Origin: Gibbula magus
Taxonomy: Eukaryota; Mollusca; Gastropoda; Trochida; Trochidae
DNA length: 64,000 nucleotides
Direction: 5' to 3'
Assembly (NCBI GenBank): GCA_936450465.1
Contig: OW388294.1
Coordinates: 70,714,075-70,778,074, forward strand
Below, one piece after another: positions 13,801 through 22,929 of this stretch. The notes beneath the pieces are model-generated. The model was not told the DNA's origin, did not search any database, and saw only the letters and a list, made by a program, of their open reading frames with translations. The translations under genes and the position numbers were made by a program. Within the stretch, counting starts at the first letter, position 1, and every line of letters starts with the position of its first letter.

Positions 13801-16800
13801 CCCATTCCCAGTAATTTTCCATGCCGCTACCAAACCCTGCCTTAGTAATCCTTCAACCATATATTTACCAATGACTATCTCGATCTATGCCCATAACCCC
13901 CAGTCACTCACTATTAATTACTTTCTATGCCCAGTTCCAAACTTCACCCATCATGTTATCACTCACCCTAGATCGACTCACATCTCCTAACATTAAGGCA
14001 CAAACTGTGCCTCTACATGTACATCTACAATTAAATTGAAACTACAGTTCAAGACACACGACCCTTCCTTCCTAGACCTAAGCAAATAAACATAAATATC
14101 AAACCCCTAACTCGTAGCCACTCAACTCAACACAGGCAACACAGGCAACAGCGGCCGTCCCAACCTCCAATCTATAGCAACGAGTACACAACAACACTCA
14201 TGCCTCTCACTGACGAACTTCACACTGAAAAACGGCACGCCACACCCAGTCACCTACCCTCAACTCCACAACCCCAACCACCAACATACAGATTTGTAAA
14301 AATTGTAAATAAACCTGTATAATTAACATTAATTAAGTTACTATTATTATCAGACTACATTCATGAAGGATATAAATTTTCATGCTAATTCCAAAACTTC
14401 ATTCCTTATTATGTTAATGTTATTAAAGTGTAAAATGCACTCTGAAGTAGTTAATTTAATATAAAATAGCTCATGCAAAAGTATACAAGAGTATACAAAA
14501 GTTTCCTAGAGTATACAAGAGTATACAAAAGTTAACAAAAGTTTCCAAGAGTATCCTGAGTTTGGATACCCGGCGTATACTGATCAGGATATTTTTGGAT
14601 ACCCGACGTATACTGCCGTATACTGCTTTGGATACCCGACGTATACTAGTCAGGAAACTTCAGGAAATCACTGTATTTTCTCCTGTGCTTGATATTTGAC
14701 AACAGTCTCAACAGCTGGTGTAACTAATTAAAGATAATAATGGTTATAAATTTCTGTATTGGATTGACTTGTGTGGCAAACTGTTTTACATTATATTAAC
14801 TTTTATAGTTTTTTAAAGAATTTAAAACTTACTCTTTGAGTACATCCTCCCTGCATGAGGACATATCCCACAAAGTAGTGCATCACAGACATTTCTGGAC
14901 TCCTGCTATTCAGTGCAATACTTGCTGCCATGAGCATCTGTCTGAATGGCTTGCTTCCTGGTGGCAAAGGTGTACAGTCAGCGGCAACTGCTTCCAATAT
15001 GGTTAACAGACTTGGGCAGCGAGTTTTCAAATCGTCATACAGTCTTTCCAGAGTAAACTCAAACATATCAGCATAGTCTTTCTTTCTCAGCACTGACTGT
15101 GAACTTCGACTGGAAATCTGTCTACATTCATTTTTGATTACCTTGGCTGTAGCCCTTGTGACAGCATTAGCATTAGAACTACACAGCTGATCAGCAATAA
15201 TATTTTCCACATTATGCCCTCTAAGTATTGTAGTGACCATTTTCCTGTGACATTCTGTCTTCACTTCAGCCGTTCTTGTCCCACTCGCATAATGAACTGT
15301 AACCTGTAAATACAAAATGTTTATATATACAAATATATATATATATATTTATGTTTTTTAGTTTTGCAAAATTACCGGTACATTCTAATAATGCATTGTT
15401 ACAAATCGCCCCCGAAAAAATAAAATAATAGAACTATTCAATACTGTATATCATCCTCAGTAAAATAATAACATTGAAGACTTCATTGAGACATCACGTA
15501 TTTAGAATATTTTCAACTGTAAAAGGTGATATGAATGGTGGACTAGTATTTGTGAGAACACATCTTTATTGACTGAAAACTACAAAGAAGGCGAATTATT
15601 TTAATCGTAAAGCAATACTGACTTTTTAAAACTGACATTATTAAGTATCAGAAAAATAAACAAGAGGTCTGTAATAGTTCAATATCTGAAATTATTTAAA
15701 GTGACATGGAGTATTTTGTTGCAGTCATACATCTCAAATCGGACAAGTACTTTGGCTTTCTGCACATATATTGATCAATTGTCATTTCAAACAAGTGATT
15801 GTCATATATTTGACATTTGGATATGAAGTGTAGTTAGGGAATTTACTTACATATATTGTATTTTGGCACACAAAGCCAGGTTAACAGTAATTGGAAACAC
15901 ATAAAAGCCAAATTTATTTAAAGTAATCTATGTCACTTCCTCTGAAGTATCATAAACTGAACAAGAAAAAAAATTAACAGTTATCAATTCACTCCCTGGT
16001 CTTGGAGTATGAAAACTGCATGTAGCATAAACATCTAATCTATAAGCATGCAAACAATGCAAGAACCCTTATTTTCACATAAATGGTACTAACACTACAG
16101 TGAATAAAGTCATGGTAATGTTAACAGTGAGTGAGTGAGTTGGGGTTTAACGCCGCTTTCAAGAGTATTTCACTTATATCACTTCACTTACTTAGCTGCT
16201 AGTATTACGGCAGGGAGAAAACCTGCAACGCCATGTGGCTATGCACTGCGGTGAAACCTGCAAGCAGCGGCTGGAACTAGAGAACAGGGTGGTACTATGC
16301 TGAAATTCAATGTAGCATTGCACCCAAACCTTACTGCGTGTAGAACAGTTCTCTACTGCAGACAAAGTTGCCGTGCCCCTGGCGAGATTCGAACCCCCGA
16401 CCTCTTGATCCGAAGCCGAACGCGCTAACCACTGCGCTATCCCGCCCCAATGTGGATTTATTGAATTTCTTAACTATCAAAAGTGGCTACTCCATAACTT
16501 GATGTTTGTAAACTTACAACTATTAATTTTGAAAATATGTGTGAGACTAAAAATAAACTAGCTTTAGGAGGTTGTATCATCCTCTATTACTCCATTACAT
16601 TGGGATAAAACTAATGAAATTCAAATTATAAAACATGCTGTAAGACAGATGAAATAACAAATAACATAAAAAGAAGACTCTCTTGTTAGTATTGTTAATT
16701 TGAAATCTTACTGAAATTTAAAAAAACCCATTAAAATCTTCAGTACAAACATGAAAATGGAACATGAAAATGGAACATGAAACATGAACGGTATCATGCC

Positions 16801-18774
16801 TCTACTTCTCCATCGTGTTTAGCCTTAGAAACACATGGACGGTCAGTGAATCCAAGTTTCTTTCTTGCAGAAGGGTGTGACCCTAAAGTAATGTACATAT
16901 TCATCGTGGTGATAAGAAAGAGTCTGATGACAGTAAGATGGCAAGGGATAGTGATTATTAAGTTTAGTTTCGACTTCCACTTTGTAAACAATGTATTAAT
17001 TGAAGGTGTGTTTGCGTTTGCTAGCTATTAGGTTTTCTTTGATACACATTGCTTTTCCATTGGTATTTCTACATAGATCAGTATCAAAACTCAGTAAAAC
17101 TTCAAAGACAATGTAAAGATGAATTGATGATACATAGAAAAAGTAGTCAAGAAGACCATTGGATTATGAGATTTGTGGAAAGTTTACTCACCACCTCTGT
17201 CCATTGAAAGAAGTACACCACCTGAGCTCTGTGATCTGGCCAATTCTAACACCAAATCTTTTCCAGGTGATAGGGCTTTCTGAATGGGCTTCAGTTTCTG
17301 TGGTTAAGCAAAATGAAAATAGAAATAATTACGTATATGAACTGCAGTCATAAACTTTTGTGTAATAACATGTAAAAGAAATTCAAACTACTGCAAAATA
17401 ATAATGGGTAATAATTCAGAACAATTAATCTATGACTATTTTTTTAATTATTTCTGTATTTCTTGTAATCAGTAATTTTCATGAATTAAACATTTGTTAC
17501 AGAATTTCAAAGATACAACTTTGTTTAAAAAAACTAGATTATCAAATCAATAATTATATGGTTATTTTACCAAAGCAAGTGGACTGGCTACATCAACTTT
17601 TCTTCGTGAAGCTGCGCTTTCTGGATGTTGAGATTCCTGAAAATATGATACCCCCAAAAATTACCAATAACATATAATTCTATAGTTTAGTTACTCAAAT
17701 GTAAAATTTATTTTTCAAACAACTTTCAGAACTATTGTCTTAGGATCTTTATATTGTTTACATTAATAATTTTGTTAAATATTCATATTTACAGATAACA
17801 CATTTATTAGCCAATAACATAAAGCTAGGGATGGCAATGGAGGTTTTGGAAAACAGCTGAAATATGTGTGACATAAATTATAATATGATTAATAAATGTG
17901 TTATTATGTTATGACCATTATCAATAAACTTAGCATGTTTTTAAATCAACATATCAGATTCATTAATACAAATTAGTTATATTTCATTTGAAACTTACTT
18001 GGGGAAAACCTTGTGATGTCCTTGGGATGTTTGTTTTGCTTTTGCTCGGTGATAATGCTGATACAGCTTCTTTCTTTTTCTGAAACACAATGTACACATG
18101 TGTAAACAATTATCTAAACACCAATTTAATATCTAACTTCACTCAACAAAAAAATGTGTGCATAAAAATAAAAGCGCTTGAAAATAAAAAATAAGAACCA
18201 AATCTTTACAATTGAAATTATTTGCCATGCATAGCCTATTTACATGATTATGGATAATTTTATTAAGTACAAGGAAAGTAAAATATTGCCTCTCGAAATC
18301 TCCTACAACTAAGTCATGAGAAATAAATTACCATACCAGTGACGCAGGGTAAACCTTGGGCTGCTTTGGATAGGGGACAGCTGGGGAATGCAAAATCCTC
18401 TTCTGGATACTTTTCGGGGCACATGTTATTGACAGGAAATTTTCTTCCACCATCCGTCGTGATTGTGTCAATGACTCGCCGAGGGAAGCAGCATCATTTC
18501 TCAGCTTCAAAATTCTTTCTACCTTCCGGAAACATGTCTGACAAACACCATTATTGTCTTTACTTGTTGCGATGTCAAACTGCGGTAACACAAGCTTGAT
18601 TTTCGACAAGCGTTCACAAAGCAGCTTGAGTTTTTCCCGAAAGAATTTTCTTTCTGTGACATATCCAAACTCGTCAACGTCTTTTTGGATGAATGAAAAC
18701 CCACAGATAAGACAAATATTTGATTTCAAGTATATTTTCTTGGGTGTCACAACTGCTGAGGCACTCTGTGCCAT
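1..18774 (-). CDS. DUF6589-type protein gene, six visible exons, 3' end outside window
   Basis: Exons read in order: 18337-18774, 17999-18079, 17571-17636, 17192-17297, 14833-15296 (or 15303), and 363 down to 1, still open at the window edge. The ATG at 18774 is the first in a clean 146-codon exon. The N-terminus has C21-x2-C24 and C78-x2-C81, a ZAD-like zinc-binding layout. A basic, serine-rich linker follows. The last exons join in frame and contain IGDNWDKD and LHLFNMYAVVDR, which I recognise from DUF6589 proteins, a family of unknown function that is multicopy in invertebrates. All junctions are canonical GT-AG. The fifth intron is about 14.5 kb because a transposon occupies it. Whether this is a host gene or itself element-derived cannot be decided here; no DDE triad is visible in this part. 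Confidence 0.72.
530..735. repeat. Left subterminal GTATAC array
   Basis: About twelve copies of GTATAC fall within 205 bp. Two of them lie in a direct repeat of about 35 bp (GTCAACCACCCTAATTTCCT followed by a GCGTATACT core). The right half has near-regular spacing of 9-12 bp (CCAGTATAC, CAAGTATAC, CTAGTATAC). Such arrays beside transposon ends commonly serve as transposase binding sites. Confidence 0.7.
750..5130. other. Gene-free AT-rich interior of the large element
   Basis: No exon with supporting splice signals, no RNA gene and no transposase signature was found on either strand. Short open frames at 2848-3114 and 3904-4125 (minus) have low-complexity translations and no flanking splice logic. 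Confidence 0.5.
5120..5259 (+). promoter_or_regulatory. Possible core promoter and short first coding exon
   Basis: CTATTTAAACTGG around 5126 could serve as a TATA-like box. About 115 bp downstream, ATGGATTTCTATCAAAG is followed directly by GTACGT, a good splice donor. If real, this is a six-codon first exon of a plus-strand gene inside the large element, possibly reaching the exons near 6.7-7.2 kb. This rests on signal sequences alone. Confidence 0.2.
6735..7262 (+). CDS. Unrecognised small two-exon gene inside the large element
   Basis: An open exon from ATG 6735 to 6972 ends in TCTG|GTAAGG. An acceptor at 7191-7194 (TTTCAG) opens a second exon, 7195-7262, that keeps the frame and ends in TAG, giving about 101 aa. 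The protein is of mixed composition with no low-complexity run, has no signal peptide, and contains FVPYVFDPVENVLAWPTP and a histidine/cysteine pair near the end of exon 1. I do not recognise a family. A further open frame, 7163-7450, overlaps exon 2 in another phase, so the real second exon could be different. Position within the transposon suggests element cargo or a captured gene fragment. Confidence 0.3.
7409..7726 (-). other. Unassigned 105-codon open frame
   Basis: This minus-strand frame is longer than most random frames in this AT-rich DNA and has a balanced composition with eight cysteines, including a CHC near its N-terminus. It overlaps the end of the plus-strand frame at 7163-7450. 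No domain was recognised and no splice context supports it, so it may be chance. Confidence 0.15.
7784..7918. repeat. (TTTA)n microsatellite grading into poly-T
   Basis: About 25 consecutive TTTA/ATTT units are interrupted once and then decay into T runs. The frame across it, which would read as leucine/isoleucine/tyrosine repeats, is an artefact. Confidence 0.95.
9142..9504 (+). other. Unassigned 120-codon open frame in the large element
   Basis: One of the longer frames in the left 18 kb, with a complex, non-repetitive translation (ITATSISFRVTSKCLCEDML, then an aromatic-rich tail). A possible donor, AATAG|GTATGT, lies at about 9477. Just upstream, 8880-8892 (CTTCCTCTTCAG) is a strong acceptor followed by a frame open to 9057. 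These could be exons of one plus-strand gene, but no family is recognised and the phases cannot be tied together with confidence. Confidence 0.2.
10346..10461 (-). CDS. SAP-like N-terminal exon (single exon seen)
   Basis: On the minus strand, the acceptor TTTTATTGCAG is followed by ATG at 10460 and a 38-codon frame ending at a donor, ATG|GTGAAT. The peptide contains ATALKTFLLLRKKTLKTT, resembling the helix-turn core of SAP-type motifs (LK.FL..RGK) at the start of several invertebrate transposon-associated and recombinase-like proteins. The upstream 10462-10670 stretch is CpG-richer and could be promoter and 5' untranslated sequence. No following exon was identified to the left, so this may be a fragment. 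It lies inside the putative CACTA-like element. Confidence 0.3.
10670..13730. other. Gene-free AT-rich stretch in the large element
   Basis: No supported exon. Contains an (AT)n tract at 12116-12139 and an AATTAATTAATTAATTAATT run near 12680. Frames at 11157-11345, 11326-11508 and 11578-11805 are short and low in complexity. Confidence 0.5.
13730..14290. other. Strand-asymmetric C-rich, G-poor block
   Basis: For about 560 bp the plus strand is rich in CC, CCC, ACC and CTC words and poor in G, unlike the A+T-balanced sequence on both sides. It stops about 190 bp before the right GTATAC array. No frame is open across it. It could be a decayed pyrimidine-biased minisatellite or a transcription-coupled skew. 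Confidence 0.6.
14480..14665. repeat. Right subterminal GTATAC array
   Basis: About eight GTATAC copies lie in 180 bp. The outer ones sit in a repeated TTGGATACCCGACGTATACT unit (three copies), the inner ones in AAGAGTATAC units. TTTCC words (TTTCCTAGAG, TTTCCAAGAG) recur here as in the left array, in opposite orientation. Confidence 0.7.
16126..16448 (-). mobile_element. tRNA-derived SINE with a (TCAC)n tail
   Basis: Read on the minus strand the element begins GGGGCGGGATAGCGCAGTGG, with an A box (TAGCGCAGTGGTTAGCGCG) and a B box (GGGTTCGAATC) spaced as in a tRNA. The anticodon-loop region, CTTCGGA, resembles tRNA-Arg(TCG). A body of about 250 bp follows, ending AACGCCGC...TTAAACCCC and a TCAC repeat tail at 16126-16140. 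It sits in an intron of the DUF6589-type gene in the same orientation as the gene. The terminal GTGAGTGAGT/GGGTTTAACGCCGC module is one I associate with abundant gastropod SINEs. Confidence 0.85.
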
Positions 18775-19015
18775 GATTCAGTAGCTACGTGTTGACAAAC
18801 TTCTTCTGTCAGTCGCCATTTTGAATGCATTCGGAATCACTCGTTTAGACGTTCCGAATGTTACGGAAACAAACGAAAGGACTGCTATTGAGAGTTACTT
18901 GCCCCTAGCTTCTCGCACCGAAAGCATTTGTTGGACGTCTTTTGATTGGCTAGCTGAATTGCGCCCGAACACGCTAGTGTACGCGGTGCTTTCAGACGGT
19001 TTGGCGTGGAAACCA
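18775..19015 (-). promoter_or_regulatory. Probable promoter region of the DUF6589-type gene
   Basis: The stretch directly upstream of the ATG is richer in G+C and CpG than its surroundings (ACGTTCCG, CGAACACG, GTACGCGG). No TATA box is seen. On the minus strand it contains a GGGGCAAGTAACTC motif close to GGGGCAGATAACTCC at 34685-34700, a word I associate with mollusc transcripts. Role inferred from position and composition only. Confidence 0.3.
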
Positions 19016-19714
19016 CCTACGAACGATACGAGTTCGTATCCCGGTAGATGCACTATTTTGCAATTTTTATTTTTGCAATTTTTATTCCACGGAAAACCGT
19101 CGATTTTAATCAGACTGGATATGTTGGTTTGGACATTTTTGGGAGTGAGAGGTTATTCAACTTATACATCTACATAAACAATTCATACATATACATGTAC
19201 ATAACCCCTTAATACATATATACATATACATAAATACACATTGACTTTGGAATATTTGTACATGATTATTTGTTAAACTTTTCAAATACTGTCACATATT
19301 AATATAATTTTTGGTTTTACACAAATTCAATATAATTATGCTTGTAAATGTTTCATCATATAAATACTTAGATGTTCTGTTTTCATGTGGTGGATGATGG
19401 TTTGTTACACGAAAGACTTTGTCATTACAAACTGTTAAAGTTCTGAATATTTCAAGATCACAGATATCTGGTTATGTCATAATGCCACTGTCAGTTTTTG
19501 CAACAGATATTTGACGTACACGTCTTCCGAGTAATATCCATATAGATGTGAAATATGGGGCTTTCATGCTTGTCCAGATGTAACCAATGTGTACGATAAT
19601 TATTTTATATCAATATATTATGTCTCAGTAGAAGTAACTCCAATATTGTAGCAAGGGGCGGACGAGGATATTGTTCATTTAGAACTAAGCAATATGTAAA
19701 AGTAATTGAATAAC

Positions 19715-20850
19715 CAGCCGAAAATAGCATTTTGGGACATGGTTATAGTGTTAAATTTAGATTAGCAGAAAAATGTATTCAATGCTGGGCTGTAAATGAT
19801 CTTCTCCATGAATATGGGTTTGAGTTTATGTGGCAAAATCAAGATGTTGGCTGTATTCATTCTTTTATAGCTACATTTAAGGAGGGATGTATATGTATTG
19901 ATAATCAAAATTAGTTGGAAACTATTTAAAGACATTCCAAACTTTGGTTTTGGCTATGAACAGTATTTATCCATTGTAAAGATCCGAATACAGCAGCGTA
20001 CCGAAAATTATTTCACCTACATGTGAATTTTAGTGCAAATATCATGTAAATTGTGGTCCATTATAACATCAATAAAATTACATCACGAACAATGAGAATG
20101 AATCATCAGATATCCATGTGTGTTCTCAAACGTACCCTGTGATTGTCATGGCAGTGGTGCATGTTTATGAACTTTGCCATAATGAAAAAGACAGAAGGGG
20201 TAAAGTTTTGCAAATTCAAATTTCATTAATTTTAGAATAAAAGTTTTCATATTGACTAAATGAGAACAGATTTATCACAAATACGTTGACTGGGTATAGG
20301 AGGAAATATATGATGTATGTTTGACCAAGTTGACCACTTACTGAATATTTCACAGAAGAAAAAAAATATCCCTGGTCAAGAGCTGCCAAAACTATAACTG
20401 CTTACTATGAGGTATGAAAATAGATTATGTTATGTAACACTCAGCTGTCTTTGTATAATGTAAACATGCAAAATGACCAAACGAATTTCCGCGTTGATAC
20501 GATGCTTCAAAGACATATCAAACTACATAAATGATATTTGCTCTTATTACACAGGTAGGTGAACAAACTTTCAGTATGCAGCTGTATACAGAATTGCTTT
20601 AACACAATTTAGATGTTCAAACCAGAACTTAATGATAGATGACGGTAGAAAATTAACACTCCCAAGAGATGAAAGACTTTGCCTATTTTGTATTATCCCA
20701 CGCATTAAGTCAGGTGGCCGTGTTTGCATAATCTGTCCTATTTTGAATGATTTACGAAATAATTTACCTAAATATTACACTGAAATTCCGTTTTCTGATA
20801 AATGTATTCAATTGGTATCATCACTTAATCCTGATGTATGTCACTTTTAA
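19715..20850 (+). mobile_element. Decayed LINE ORF2 C-terminal fragment, split by a 550-bp insertion
   Basis: 19732-19905 reads like the region after the reverse-transcriptase domain of molluscan non-LTR elements (LLHEYGFEFMWQNQDVG, then a phenylalanine/lysine helix). 19940-20015 continues in another frame as NFGFGYEQYLSIVKIR. Matching downstream sequence resumes at about 20590 (ALTQFRCSNQN...DERLCLFC) and ends with ICPILNDLRNNLPKYY, the C-terminal C-x2-C zinc-knuckle region. The two parts should be almost contiguous in an intact element, so about 550 bp at 20020-20585 is a later insertion; GCAGC.GTA.. words near both junctions may be its target duplication. Stops and frameshifts make it inactive. 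Confidence 0.65.
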
Positions 20851-20889
20851 AGAGGCAGTAGCACGTTTTTTTCGCTAAAATAAGACGAT

Positions 20890-21410
20890 AAAATGTATTT
20901 GAATAATAATGTCACTCTGTCTAACAGGATGCAACTGTAATTAAAACAATTAGCGTGGTGATAGGGCCCAACTGTCCCAACATAATCACTTCATGATTCA
21001 TATACTCATACACTTAAAAAGCTCTTATTTCAACATATGCATATACATATTGTAGTATAGGCGCTAACAATGCAATGTCATCAGCATACAACTATGATGG
21101 TTTAGGTGTGTGCAACCAACCATAGCCAGTGTTGTTAAAACAGTTCTGCAATTTAGCTTTCTGCATTTGGGAGGTTACCAGTTTTACAATATGGGATGAG
21201 GTGAATTACAGGTGGCATGTGATGATTAAACCTCTTACGACCTATATGCACTTGATATGCCAAGAATGAATGGCCATTTCTTATCAAACAGAGAAAAGCG
21301 ACAATTACGATAATGTCACTCTGTCTAACATAATATGGATGGTTGTTAAACCAATAAGCATGGTGACGGGATCCTGTTGTCAACACGTAGTGATTCGTTA
21401 TAGTATTTCA
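20890..21410. repeat. Duplicated segment, two copies about 405 bp apart
   Basis: ATAATGTCACTCTGTCTAAC occurs at about 20908 and again at about 21311. Each copy is followed by an AATnAGCnTGGTGA motif and GTCnnAAC, so roughly 100 bp is shared. No coding capacity seen. Confidence 0.6.
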
Positions 21411-21517
21411 CAAACATAGCTGTGATTTCAACATTTATATTCAATCCATTTGGCATAACGCTCAATTGAATGTGAAAGTTGATTTTATTGTGCTATTTGA
21501 GTATTACGTCATTTGCG

Positions 21518-21890
21518 ACAGATACTCACTATATATTTAAAAATTGTTGGAGGAAAGTTTATTCACAAATCATGTAGTTCATACACAAGGTTGCGATATC
21601 AACATACATAATCAGTAGATGTTGCATACTGTGTTAGTATAGACGAAGAGTTAATATGAGTGTCAATTCCCTGGATATTCCAAGATTGTATAGGTCATTT
21701 CTTGGAGGTAGGTTTATTCACATATCGTAGCATAGAGCTCATATGCTACAAGTATTCACTAGATATTTAAAGATTGTATAGGCAATTTCTTTGAGGGAGA
21801 TTGATTCACATATAATAAAGTTCATATGCGACAGCTATTCACTGGATATTACAAGATTGTATAGGCCATTTCTTGGAGATTTCTTACTTT
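21518..21890. repeat. Degenerate minisatellite, 85-105 bp unit, about four copies
   Basis: The unit carries TATTCACTGGATATT, AAGATTGTATAGGCCATTTC, TTGGAGG and TTATTCACATAT in fixed order. It occupies the place where the second (PAN) exon would be expected next to the lectin 5' relic that follows. Confidence 0.75.
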
Positions 21891-22300
21891 ACAATGCGTT
21901 AGCCTCAAAGTGAATTCTCTTGTAGAACCTAATGTACATATATTGGTAAAGTTAAATAAGTGAATCCATTATTATAAACATCAATTACACTAGTTGAGTA
22001 AGTGACATTGATAAAACACTACTTGACCAACAACCTAAACTTTGTAGCAAACAATGTTTTAGAATAATGATTTTTGTTGTAATTGTATTACTCATCAGTT
22101 GATGGCTCAATATATAATAGATTTGTATGTACATTTCAATATCAAACATTGACGCATGATATGTAATTAATTCTTAAATGCACATGTCCGTAAAATAATA
22201 AATACTCACACAGTGGTAATGGTTAGGACAATAATCTAAATATCGTGACACTCGTAATGAACCTCTTTCATTACCAGAAATAGGATTCAAAGTAAGTTAT
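21885..22300 (-). pseudogene. Relic of a lectin gene 5' end (intron 1 and broken signal exon)
   Basis: Sequence from TTTCTTACTTTACAATGCG to AATACTCACACAGTGGTAATGG matches intron 1 and exon 1 of the intact lectin gene at 33480-33906. In the exon the start codon and first residues are lost by an internal deletion of about 14 bp; only the codons for the hydrophobic VLTITTV end and its donor (GTGAGT) remain, at about 22205-22240. The downstream exons are absent, replaced by minisatellite. A dead member of the lectin array. Confidence 0.65.
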
Positions 22301-22579
22301 ATAAATAAAAATACTAATGTTTTGAATGTCCAACTTCGTTTTGCAAGGTTTTCCACTCATGATGTTTCATCAATTCCTCAAAGCAGCATTGCAAATACTG
22401 TTTGAGTTACATCCATAAAACATGAAAAAAAAATCAAGTATTCAGTAAATGTCCATTAAAGAATTAATGACAACCCTAAGTTATTGTCTTAGTGAAGAAT
22501 GTATTTTAGACAAACCTAGCTGATAACACAGAGAAAGTTGAAACCAGAACTCAAATAATATTAATAAAACAACGATGAT

Positions 22580-22925
22580 AAGAGTTAAGAGTAACAACAC
22601 AGAAAGAAGAAAGAATATGCCAAGTCTGCGATCACAACACCATCGAGGATGAATTCCATTTCTGCCTAATTTGCCCAGCTTACAATACTTTAAGAATTTT
22701 ACATCTACCAAATCAATATCTCGCAAATGTCAACATTTTTGTTTACTATAAACTATTATCATGTTCAAATAATACAAGTACTTATAACTTAGCACAATTT
22801 GTTAATTTTGCACTCATAGAAAGAAAAAGATTACTCAATATTTAATACCGCCTAATTATGATGTATATATGTTTGTACATGGGCCAATGGCCTTAATACT
22901 GAAATAAACAACTAAACAACACAGC
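22580..22925 (+). mobile_element. LINE 3' end fragment with polyadenylation-like tail
   Basis: A frame at about 22617-22845 reads CQVCDHNTIEDEFHFCLICP, the C-x2-C...H-x4-C zinc knuckle at the C-terminus of LINE ORF2 proteins, then YNTLRILHLPNQYL and a stop. It is followed by ATGGGCCAATGGCCTTAAT, CTGAAATAAA and an A/C-rich tail ending near 22921. The GGGCCA...GGCCTTAAT...CTGAATAAA module recurs in opposite orientation at 36580-36650, so both are 3' ends of one LINE family. Confidence 0.75.
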
Positions 22926-22929
22926 ATAA

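Larger units (their letters stand above)
516..14687. mobile_element. Putative 14.2-kb CACTA/EnSpm-like DNA transposon inside an intron
   Basis: The left end reads CACCGCAAGAAAA and the right end, read inward on the minus strand, CACAGGAGAAAA: an imperfect inverted repeat of about 12 bp. Both ends are flanked by CTT (513-515 and 14688-14690), a 3-bp target duplication as CACTA/EnSpm elements make. Just inside each end is a cluster of GTATAC palindromes, matching the subterminal repeat arrays typical of that superfamily. The whole block lies in one intron of the DUF6589-type gene, so its removal leaves the gene model unchanged. No Transposase_21 coding sequence was recognised inside. The element may therefore be non-autonomous, decayed, or carrying captured sequence. 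The short termini are the weakest point. Confidence 0.5.

Noticed and set aside
16374..16448. tRNA-Arg gene
   Set aside because: A and B boxes are present, but the anticodon arm does not pair properly and a SINE body and tail follow directly; it is the head of a SINE.
18339..18784. Plus-strand frames at 18339-18599 and 18554-18784
   Set aside because: They are shadows of the first exon of the minus-strand DUF6589-type gene, which has splice and motif support.
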